A program made the translations under genes and the position numbers. DNA of 33,742 nt from Bdellovibrionota bacterium. GTDB lineage: Bacteria > Bdellovibrionota > Bdellovibrionia > Bdellovibrionales > JAEYZS01. Below are positions 24,544-31,831 of this stretch, one piece after another (positions within the stretch are counted from its first letter, which is position 1; every line of letters begins with the position of its first letter). The stretch lies in assembly GCA_963169515.1 (NCBI GenBank), contig CAUJEF010000152.1, forward strand, positions 1-33,742, in the 5' to 3' direction. Under the pieces are notes generated by a model. That model made no database searches. It was not told the DNA's origin and was given only the letters and a program-made list of their open reading frames with translations.

Positions 24544-25134
24544 ATGCTTGAAACATTTTTAGTCGCATTTATCCCATTATTTTTTGCCCTCGACGCACCC
24601 GGAATTCTTCCCTCGTTTATTTCCCTCACCTCAGACCTTTCAACAATGCGAAGAAAGACCATTGTCAACCAAGCAACTCTGACAGGCTTGTTGATTAGTC
24701 TATTTTTCATCTATGGTGGTAAGCTTATTTTTAAGCAACTTGGAATTACAGTTTCAGATTTTAAAATTGCCGGAGGGCTACTTCTTTTAATTTTATCAAT
24801 CCAAGATCTTTTATTCAGCAGCAACGGCCGTCGAACCGCAGGGTCTGACGAGCATATTGGAATTGTTCCTGTTGGAACTCCATTGATTATTGGTCCAGCC
24901 GCACTGACAACTCTTCTTCTTTTGGTGGACAAGGTCGGATACACCATGACGATCATTTCATTAACCTTAAATCTTTTTATCGTCTGGGCTGTTTTCTTTT
25001 TCTCTGAACAAATCATTGCCATCATCAGAAAACCGGGTGCGATTGCTATTGGGAAAGTATTTCAGCTATTTTTGGCAGCTATCGCTGTAATGATGATTCG
25101 AAATGGCGTGACAGAACTTATGAAGGCAAGCTAA
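24544..25134 (+). CDS. MarC family integral membrane protein
   Basis: A 196-residue protein with about six membrane segments. MarC-family features include FFALDAPGILPSFISLT near the N-terminus, FKIAGGLLLLILSIQDLLF and PVGTPLIIGPAALTTLLLL. The family's function is unsettled; the original link to multidrug resistance has not held. AAGGTG stands six bases before the ATG. The 3' end overlaps the opposing cyclic-nucleotide-binding protein gene by four bases. Confidence 0.88.
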   Translation: MLETFLVAFIPLFFALDAPGILPSFISLTSDLSTMRRKTIVNQATLTGLLISLFFIYGGKLIFKQLGITVSDFKIAGGLLLLILSIQDLLFSSNGRRTAGSDEHIGIVPVGTPLIIGPAALTTLLLLVDKVGYTMTIISLTLNLFIVWAVFFFSEQIIAIIRKPGAIAIGKVFQLFLAAIAVMMIRNGVTELMKAS

Positions 25135-26267
25135 GCAGCCAGTTTAAATCCACAAGCCGCACAAAATTTGTGTGCGGCTTGGACCTCGACTCCACACTCA
25201 GGACACGCTGTCGGAGCTTCGGCAGCTGCCTTTTCGGCCTCTTCACGCATATTGATAAAACCCTGCGCGTTCCATTTGTCTATTTCATGTATGATCTGCC
25301 AATAGGTGTAAACCTTCATGAACTCTCTTTTATCAAATTGCAAAATGACGCCCGCATCTCGGGCTTTTCGATTCATAAATAAGCCCTTTTTTTCAAGCAT
25401 ATCAAAATGCATCGGCTTCAATTCCATCTTGTATTTTGATTTCATTTCATTAGCGAATGTTTCGTAGGGCATCTCTGAACCGCCCTTACGGTCGATCTCA
25501 AGATCTTTCGTAATTTCATTGGTATATTTTAAAATTTTCATCGCAGTTTCATCGACTTTGAGAATTTCGCCCGCCCCGCCCTTGTAGTAATTGTATTGAT
25601 AAAAATCGGCAAATTCGCGGATAAATTCGACGTTTGGTATTTTTATATCAGACAAAACGTCTTCGTCTTCGATTTCGTCGTGTTTGTATACCATCTCTGC
25701 GTGTTTCAATTTTGTTAAAAGTTCTACGGCTTGTAGCAATCGTACTGGAGACTCTAAAAACATACGTGTTGCAAACATTTTCATCGCGTTCCACGATACG
25801 GTGATGACATTTGCTTTTTCATCTTTTATTCCGGACTGTGCGGCATAAAACGCAATAACGCTGAATACGCGTGTCACCTGTCTTTCAGAACATGGGATTG
25901 TATCACCGTCCATTTTCCCGTTAATCATGGTTTTCTGCATCTCTTGAATACGATCGGATAAGCCTTTTAAAAGCATTTTCATCACAGGGTGGCCACTATC
26001 AAGATGCGGTTTCAAAATTGAAACTGGAACTTCGAGAATGCTGGACTCTTGAGATGCCATTACGCAAAACCCAACCCGGCCGCCGGCATACATCGCTTTG
26101 TCACCGATCACATGACCTGCAGTAACAAGGCCCAAGTCCACACGCTTCCCGCCCCGTTCGATGAAAACCGTAAGACGTCCGGACTTCACAAGAAAGACCT
26201 TATCCAAAACGTCTTTTTCATCGAAAAGCTTCTCACCTTTTTTGAGCACTCGTGGTTCCACGTACAT
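25131..26267 (-). CDS. Cyclic-nucleotide-binding-domain protein with C-terminal zinc ribbon
   Basis: Residues of about 5-115 form a CRP-type cyclic-nucleotide-binding domain (KGEKLFDEKDVLDKVFLVKSG, GHVIGDKAMYAGG, SSILEVPVSIL). The centre (130-340) is helical, without a DNA-binding motif I recognise. The C-terminus has Cys355, Cys358, Cys369 and Cys372 in a CPECG/CAACG zinc ribbon. It is therefore probably not a classical CRP/FNR regulator but a sensor with a protein or nucleic-acid contact module. The ATG at 26267 sits immediately after AAGG; the GTG two codons on (26261) has better spacing and may be the real start. An unusually strong hairpin lies inside the 3' coding end (25154-25180). Confidence 0.75.
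   Translation of the reverse strand: MYVEPRVLKKGEKLFDEKDVLDKVFLVKSGRLTVFIERGGKRVDLGLVTAGHVIGDKAMYAGGRVGFCVMASQESSILEVPVSILKPHLDSGHPVMKMLLKGLSDRIQEMQKTMINGKMDGDTIPCSERQVTRVFSVIAFYAAQSGIKDEKANVITVSWNAMKMFATRMFLESPVRLLQAVELLTKLKHAEMVYKHDEIEDEDVLSDIKIPNVEFIREFADFYQYNYYKGGAGEILKVDETAMKILKYTNEITKDLEIDRKGGSEMPYETFANEMKSKYKMELKPMHFDMLEKKGLFMNRKARDAGVILQFDKREFMKVYTYWQIIHEIDKWNAQGFINMREEAEKAAAEAPTACPECGVEVQAAHKFCAACGFKLAA
25154..25180. other. Perfect 10-bp hairpin inside a coding end
   Basis: AAGCCGCACA and TGTGCGGCTT pair perfectly around a seven-base loop within the zinc-ribbon codons of the cyclic-nucleotide-binding protein gene, about 20 bases beyond the convergent marC stop. It could end or protect the marC-side transcript, but no T run follows it. 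Confidence 0.4.
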
Positions 26268-26319
26268 CCTTAAAAATTAGCCGTTAGACAATACAAAATC
26301 GGAATTTCCCTCCCCAAAC

Positions 26320-27030
26320 TTAAAAGGTACGCCGTTCCCTTTCAGGAAACGGCGCAAAATTTGCCCTATTGACGAGTTCCCCTTCAACTTTAAAGTTTCC
26401 AATAATGTTTTTAATTTCAAGCCCCCGCCTTTTGTCGGGATTGACTATGCTAAATTTGCCCTTTTTCAGGCCATTGCGAATCGCATTTTGTTGTTCTTCT
26501 GAGTACCCCTCATTGAGCCATCTTATGGTTTCCTCTATGTCATCAAATAAAACTGTATCTTCTTCCATCGGAATATGAATTTTTCGAAACCCCAAGAGGC
26601 CGGATAACGTACTAAACTCATACTCTTCTACATTCTTCACCAACCCAACCGCTACAGGATTGCGATAGAGATATTTATATGCTGTCAGAAAATACAGGTA
26701 ACTGTTAAGTTCACTTTTAAAATAGGGACTGCCCCAAATTTGATTTATCCTTCCTGCGCTCTGGGCGAAATTTCGACTGCACTCGCGCATAAAATAATTC
26801 ATCGCCGAACTCATATTCCCTTTGGGAAATTGCATGATCGCATGAAAGTGGTTTTGCATAAGAACAAAACTATAAATCCTGACGCCAAAACCATGGTGGA
26901 TGAAATATAAGTAATCGCTCATAATTTCCCACACTTCAGCCATTGGAATTGAAAACCATTCCTTATTTATGCAACGACCACAGATATGATAAAAGCTTTC
27001 GCTATTAGGTATAATTCTCTTCCGAGGCAT
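26320..27030 (-). CDS. REP-associated tyrosine transposase (RAYT, Y1_Tnp)
   Basis: A 236-residue HUH-type single-strand transposase/nuclease. The HUH motif is H61-F-H63 after MQN, and the catalytic Tyr candidates are Tyr118 and Tyr122 in AYKYLYRNPVAVGLV. RGxKFSELNSYLYF-like helices match the family. Such proteins act on REP hairpins and are usually domesticated single-copy genes. Two matching hairpins flank it in inverted orientation. The last dozen codons (FAPFPERERRTF) are encoded by the REP hairpin itself, so repeat and gene overlap. No clear ribosome site is seen at the ATG. Confidence 0.88.
   Translation of the reverse strand: MPRKRIIPNSESFYHICGRCINKEWFSIPMAEVWEIMSDYLYFIHHGFGVRIYSFVLMQNHFHAIMQFPKGNMSSAMNYFMRECSRNFAQSAGRINQIWGSPYFKSELNSYLYFLTAYKYLYRNPVAVGLVKNVEEYEFSTLSGLLGFRKIHIPMEEDTVLFDDIEETIRWLNEGYSEEQQNAIRNGLKKGKFSIVNPDKRRGLEIKNIIGNFKVEGELVNRANFAPFPERERRTF
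26322..26359 (+). repeat. REP-like hairpin, copy 2 (overlaps RAYT 3' end)
   Basis: The core GGTACGCCGTTCCCTTTCAG is followed by GAAACGGCGCAAAA. Arms CGCCGTTCCC and GGAAACGGCG pair with one mismatch around a TTTCA loop. It lies at the downstream end of the RAYT gene and supplies its last codons and stop. Confidence 0.85.
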
Positions 27031-27118
27031 ACTAACAGATTATGCAAAGTGACCATTCCACCTCAGCACACATTAAATTAAGCCTGGTGAACGAAGAGCC
27101 CGGTATCCGGACGCCTGA

Positions 27119-27154
27119 CTCGTCGCTTCTTGAAAGGGAACGGCGTACCTTTTA
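27119..27154 (-). repeat. REP-like hairpin, copy 3 (inverted)
   Basis: Read on the minus strand it is AAAAGGTACGCCGTTCCCTT followed by TCAAGAAGCGACGAG, the inverted counterpart of copy 2, with a diverged distal arm that still pairs through G-T pairs. It adjoins the TAA of the large secreted-protein gene. With copy 2 it brackets the RAYT gene in a BIME-like arrangement. Confidence 0.8.
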
Positions 27155-30097
27155 TGGGAGTTTCCAAGGGGAGGTTTCGCGGGGCTCGGTGAGAATCTTT
27201 GGTTCAAAATCACCATTGCCAAATGGCAATTGTTCTTGATGCTCCATCAAATAGAATTGAAATACGTAATTTTTATTTCGGCTTAATGGAACGGGCTGAC
27301 CCTTTTCATTAAGAAGATAAATTTTCGAAATTGGCCCCATATCCGCTGCAAATTGATACAAGCCCATTCGACCATCAATTGGTGAAAGGTCTTGAACTTC
27401 AAATGCTGTCGGATTTTTGTCAGCACGAATTGATCGGTATTCTTGTAAATACCCGCGCGCAGCTATTTTCTGACCACTGTTGGATTGCGCGACACTTGAT
27501 TCGAACAAAAGAATCAAATTCGGATCCGTAGGATTTTTCGATTTATCAAACTTGACCTTGTAATTAAAAAGACGTGGTAAACCCTTGGGAGGGTTTCCAA
27601 ACTCAGGACGTCCCACTGCGGTTATCATCTGTAATTTTTCTACCGCGCCGACCAATTCCTGGGTCATCTGCTCAAGTGGCTTAAAATCAGACGCCTCTGA
27701 ACGCATTCTCAATGCCAGATCACCGCTTTTGACCATTTCTGCAGCCACATCTTTTCCCAATACAAGCATTAAATATGAAAGATACGGTGGGCGGTTCCGT
27801 TCAGTGTACGCAGACAACATTTTCCCGATTTTACCATGATTGTTCAGTGCCTGAACCTCGCGGAACAACTGCAGCAGATTTGTCGCTAATAATTGTTTTG
27901 ATTCGCAATCAAAACCCATGCTAATGCCGTAGCTAGACTTAAAGTCACTACAGCTTCCGTGCGCATTCATCAATTGATCCCATGAATGACCGCCCGTGAT
28001 CATCTCTGCGACTACAGCCCTTACCTCTTCTGAGGACTTTGTCAAAATATGATTAGAAAATTTCCCTGACATATATACATCGCCAAGCACAGCCTGACGG
28101 GTGCCTTCGATCGGGTCTCGATCAGCCGCTCGAAGTTCGTCGATACGTTCTTTTAGTTTTTTCGCGTTTTCATCAGTCTCATAAAGCTCTGGCAAATTAT
28201 CTACCGCAAGTAACATCGCGGTGTTTCGCAATATCGCACGATTGTATTTATAATCTTCCATGCGGCGATCGGATGCTTCAGTCCAAAAATGCGTATTTAC
28301 CGATTGAAGCTCCTTATCTTCGCCATCTGCAGGCTTACCGCCATTGTATAATTTGTCTTGACCGTCTGCCCGGAATTCCACACCACGGAAACTCGCTTCA
28401 TTGTCTGAGTACATCTGAATATCTTTGATAAATAAACGCCACCAATATTTTAGTGCAAAACGAATTCGCAGCTTAGCGTCGTTTCTAATTCTGTGATACT
28501 CCTGACTGATCCCATTGGATTCACACATCTTTACAACCGGACGATTTTCTTTTTCGGCCAGTTCATAATTCACCATACAGCTTTCATACTGATCCTGACT
28601 CATTCTCCACTGATTTTTATAAAGAACAAGATCAAGCTTTCCATCATACTTCACAAAACAACCTCGACGCGGATCTGCACCTTTATCAACGGCCTTTTCA
28701 AGCTTTGAAAGAAGTTTGTCTGCCCTCATGCATGAGTCTTTATTAAATTTTGGATCCACTTGCTGTTCGTCAACTATGTCGGGATCTTTTCCTCTCCATC
28801 CAGCTGAAACAAGTTTCACATTTTCACTGCCTCGCAATGGGGTCATCTTATCCATTGTATCCCACTCTGGATCAAACTTATCTGTAATCTGATTGAATGC
28901 ATCGACGCCATCTTGTTCTGCCAAATTGATTCGATACACCCATTCCACTTCATAGAATTTTCCGGCTCTTCGCTTTGGAGTCAGGAATTTGAAACTTAAG
29001 CCAGCAAACAGATCTGCAGCAGCGCGAAGCTGGGTCCACTCCCATCCCGTCTGTGTTGATTTGCGGATTGTGACCAATACATCAGAGCATTCGTTTTTTC
29101 CGCCGATTTGTTTTTGTGACTTACACTCCGAAGACGGGGCAACGCGCTCAATTGTGCGCTCAGTAATACCATTGAGCATTGGAATAACGCCCGTTTTCAA
29201 TATTCCGGTTTTAAGCCCAGCTCCAAGGTATCCGAACTGCTTGTATCGAACGATACTTAGTGTCTCACCATAATTCAAATTTTTAAGGACGGTTTGATCA
29301 TTTACGTAAAACAGACGATTTTTCATGTCAACAGAAGCAAATGGATCTTGTGAGATCAGAGTCGTCAGCGTCGAGTCAGCAAAATTTCTGTAAATGCTTG
29401 CAAAGGCCTCACCTAACTTCAAATATCCCATTGTTAAAATATTAAACCCAGCCTTTAGCGCTGATATGAATTTAACTTTGAATTTGGGCTTTGATGTATC
29501 CATCGGCTTTGCACGAAGCGGGGCCAAACGGTCTCGCGTGTTTTCGATTTCTTTTCGGCTTGCCGTGGAATCCCGAACGATTGATGTTTTGCGAACGACT
29601 TCGATAGCATCGTAACTCAATGGGCGAATGCCACCACTCACACCGTCACCAATATCATTTGTTTTTACATTTCCGCTTGCAGATAAGCGCGTTTGAAATG
29701 TGTCCAATACCATGAAATAGGACTCTGCATCCGCAGACGGAACGCCATCCTTAACAGTTCCCGCATTTATATTAAAAACTCGTTTACGGGGACGAACATC
29801 AAATCCTAGTTTTACGTTCCCATCCTGGCCGATATCGTATTCGGCTAAATCAGTACCAACCCCGAGGTCTGTTACCCCATAAAGAACGTCTGTTTCTAGG
29901 CTATCCTGCTCGCCATGGAACAATCGTCCAACTTTGTTGCCGTTGCGACTGACTAGCGTCATGTTGTTTAACAAGCTCTTGTCCTTGATGGCTCGGCCGA
30001 CAATTACCGCTTCGGTGTTCGACCCCACAGCCAGTGTTGAGATCGACAATAACAAAGTCACTAAACCAAATTTTCTCAAAGCTTTCTTCGCGCCCAC
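27152..30097 (-). CDS. Large secreted protein of unknown function, 981 residues
   Basis: The start is a GTG at 30097, set by AAGGAG at seven-base spacing; the frame runs 14 codons further without support. A basic N-terminus and hydrophobic stretch give a signal peptide (roughly residues 1-28, ending V-G-S-N-T-E-A). The mature part is mixed alpha/beta and strongly charged. It includes a C-S-D / C-x-x-x-x-x-N cluster of paired Cys (SSECKS, KNECSD, DSCMRAD, RRGCFVK, ESCMV, VKMCESN, HGSCSD, FDCES) that suggests disulfides in the periplasm or outside. No transmembrane barrel pattern or known catalytic motif is seen. It follows a barrel gene on the same strand with a 165-base gap. I do not recognise the family. 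Confidence 0.75.
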   Translation of the reverse strand: MGAKKALRKFGLVTLLLSISTLAVGSNTEAVIVGRAIKDKSLLNNMTLVSRNGNKVGRLFHGEQDSLETDVLYGVTDLGVGTDLAEYDIGQDGNVKLGFDVRPRKRVFNINAGTVKDGVPSADAESYFMVLDTFQTRLSASGNVKTNDIGDGVSGGIRPLSYDAIEVVRKTSIVRDSTASRKEIENTRDRLAPLRAKPMDTSKPKFKVKFISALKAGFNILTMGYLKLGEAFASIYRNFADSTLTTLISQDPFASVDMKNRLFYVNDQTVLKNLNYGETLSIVRYKQFGYLGAGLKTGILKTGVIPMLNGITERTIERVAPSSECKSQKQIGGKNECSDVLVTIRKSTQTGWEWTQLRAAADLFAGLSFKFLTPKRRAGKFYEVEWVYRINLAEQDGVDAFNQITDKFDPEWDTMDKMTPLRGSENVKLVSAGWRGKDPDIVDEQQVDPKFNKDSCMRADKLLSKLEKAVDKGADPRRGCFVKYDGKLDLVLYKNQWRMSQDQYESCMVNYELAEKENRPVVKMCESNGISQEYHRIRNDAKLRIRFALKYWWRLFIKDIQMYSDNEASFRGVEFRADGQDKLYNGGKPADGEDKELQSVNTHFWTEASDRRMEDYKYNRAILRNTAMLLAVDNLPELYETDENAKKLKERIDELRAADRDPIEGTRQAVLGDVYMSGKFSNHILTKSSEEVRAVVAEMITGGHSWDQLMNAHGSCSDFKSSYGISMGFDCESKQLLATNLLQLFREVQALNNHGKIGKMLSAYTERNRPPYLSYLMLVLGKDVAAEMVKSGDLALRMRSEASDFKPLEQMTQELVGAVEKLQMITAVGRPEFGNPPKGLPRLFNYKVKFDKSKNPTDPNLILLFESSVAQSNSGQKIAARGYLQEYRSIRADKNPTAFEVQDLSPIDGRMGLYQFAADMGPISKIYLLNEKGQPVPLSRNKNYVFQFYLMEHQEQLPFGNGDFEPKILTEPRETSPWKLP

Positions 30098-30262
30098 GAT
30101 TTTTCTCCTTAAAATAAAGGTATTCTTTTTTGTATACACAGGTACAATTGCATAGCTTGCAAAGAACAGACCCCGCCAGAATCCATAACATATTGATTTT
30201 ACACTTATTTTTTAAAAAAACAGAGGCCAGAAGCCATTAAAACAAAATTGTCACTACGGTGT

Positions 30263-31231
30263 TTAAAAGCTAAACGTCGCCTTTAAGTCAAGGTTCCAAT
30301 GGGGATCAATATCTATCGCCCAGTTCCTTTTACCGTAGTAGCTTTTAGATTCAAAAATCGTATTGTAATAGTCATAGTTCGCGCCCAACGTGATATAAGA
30401 CGTTCTTGAAAAAAGCATTTTTATCCCTGCGTTGATACCCTTTTCATCAAGGATAATTTTGTCATTATCATCAACCCGATCCGAAGCAAAATAATAGTGG
30501 TGATCCACATCCCAGCCTGCATAGGCAAGCAACGGTCCCCAAAATCGATAATTCACATCAAACTTAAAGATAACTGGCAAGATGGCCGTTGCTGAAATCA
30601 CAAGGTTATCCATTGGAACATAAAGTATGTAGTTGGCAGGAATACCTATTACTGAAAAAAGTTCTGGTTTGGGATTCCAAACGTATGCAAATCCAGGAAC
30701 CGGAATCCCCGATAGCACTGTACGATTATTCGTATATGCGATCAAAAACACAAGGTCTGTTGTGAGTGTTTTTTGAATCCTATAAATTGCAAAAATATCG
30801 ACGCTATTGTCTGCTGCTCGATCAAACGGTCGATTCGAGCGTGTACTAAAATTTACGTAGTACGCAACCGCCCGATCATTTTCCAGTTTTTTACGGTAGA
30901 AGGTTCCAAACTGGTAGGCCTCAAAACTATTTTTCATGTCGTTGCGCGCATCTGTTTCAAAATTGTAACCATGAAAATGTACGGCCTGGACATCTGTCGA
31001 AAAGCCAGCCGCCTCCCCACCTTCTTGGTAAATGGGAACATAAACAGATGTTTGGCTTCGATACTGGTCGAGCTTTGCACCCAGATAATTTGTGTTTGAT
31101 GCGGAACTTAGTCTGCTGTCAAAATCTATCTTTGTCTTAACGTCTGCGTTGCCAATGAGAGTCCCCAGAAATTCAAATGAGTGGGAATAAGATAGCGATA
31201 GAAATATTATGTACAGGCAAAGCTGAACCAT
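30263..31231 (-). CDS. Predicted outer-membrane beta-barrel protein (DUF6268-like)
   Basis: A 322-residue protein with a short signal peptide (about 1-17), then alternating aromatic strands and a terminal Phe (LKATFSF). A PVPGFAYVWNPKPELFSVIGIP segment around residue 185 resembles barrel proteins of the DUF6268 type; that match is from memory. The ATG at 31231 lacks a strong ribosome site. It may be transcribed with the large secreted protein downstream. Function is unknown. Confidence 0.7.
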   Translation of the reverse strand: MVQLCLYIIFLSLSYSHSFEFLGTLIGNADVKTKIDFDSRLSSASNTNYLGAKLDQYRSQTSVYVPIYQEGGEAAGFSTDVQAVHFHGYNFETDARNDMKNSFEAYQFGTFYRKKLENDRAVAYYVNFSTRSNRPFDRAADNSVDIFAIYRIQKTLTTDLVFLIAYTNNRTVLSGIPVPGFAYVWNPKPELFSVIGIPANYILYVPMDNLVISATAILPVIFKFDVNYRFWGPLLAYAGWDVDHHYYFASDRVDDNDKIILDEKGINAGIKMLFSRTSYITLGANYDYYNTIFESKSYYGKRNWAIDIDPHWNLDLKATFSF

Positions 31232-31389
31232 GACCGCAAGGAATACCGCATTAAGACCTTTGAAGTAAATTAAAATTTTCTATAACGTACCAAATTATTT
31301 CTTTAAATCAGATTCAATTAAACCGATGAAATCATAACTAATTTAAAAGGGTGCTCGTGTCTGAGATACCTGAACCAGAAGGAGATATA

Positions 31390-31788
31390 ATGAGAAAAAA
31401 ATACTACAAGATTGGTGAATACAATTGCTATACGTATTTTACTAACGTGGGTAAAGGATATGAAATTGGCTTTTGCTTTGGCAAAAAAACTATCTTTGTC
31501 GGCAACTTCATTCACTCAAAAGAAGCCGTACAATACTGGGGATATATTAATCGCGAAATCCGTTCATTCGGCAAAAAGTATTGGATTGGCCAAAACGTGT
31601 CGACGACTTGGTACAACAAGTTTTTCACAAACTATTTGTACACAAATTATTATAAGTTCTTAGACAAATTGTTCTTTAAATATCAAAAAACGTACACGAC
31701 TCATTTCAAAAAAGATTATAACCGCTACATGAAAATGAGGAAGCATTGGGCACCTACCAATAAAATGAAATTCAAGGTCGCCGCCTAG
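31390..31788 (+). CDS. Small basic, aromatic-rich protein, 132 residues
   Basis: The ATG at 31390 follows AAGGAGATATA, a near-ideal ribosome site, so it is preferred over an upstream in-frame start at 31351. The protein is very rich in Lys and Tyr with many Phe and Trp (KKYYKIGEYNCYTYF, YLYTNYYKFLDKLFFKYQK). It lacks a signal peptide, membrane segment or recognised motif. The strong basic charge could allow nucleic-acid binding. It has its own terminator. Confidence 0.7.
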   Translation: MRKKYYKIGEYNCYTYFTNVGKGYEIGFCFGKKTIFVGNFIHSKEAVQYWGYINREIRSFGKKYWIGQNVSTTWYNKFFTNYLYTNYYKFLDKLFFKYQKTYTTHFKKDYNRYMKMRKHWAPTNKMKFKVAA

Positions 31789-31796
31789 ATTGAAAC

Positions 31797-31831
31797 AAAA
31801 AGGCTGACTTTCACCAGCCAGCCTTTTCTTT
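31797..31831 (+). terminator. Rho-independent terminator
   Basis: The AAAAGGCTG arm (31798-31806) and CAGCCTTTT arm (31819-31827), followed by CTTTT, form a GC-rich stem with a T-rich tail directly after the small basic protein gene. The A run on the other side means it can also serve the converging phospholipase D-family gene. Confidence 0.85.

Noticed and set aside
27042-27239. Plus-strand frame of 65 codons containing GIRTPDSSLLERERRTF
   Set aside because: It runs through REP copy 3 and the end of the 981-residue gene. GIRTPD-like strings are common in false gene calls, and no tRNA could be folded here.
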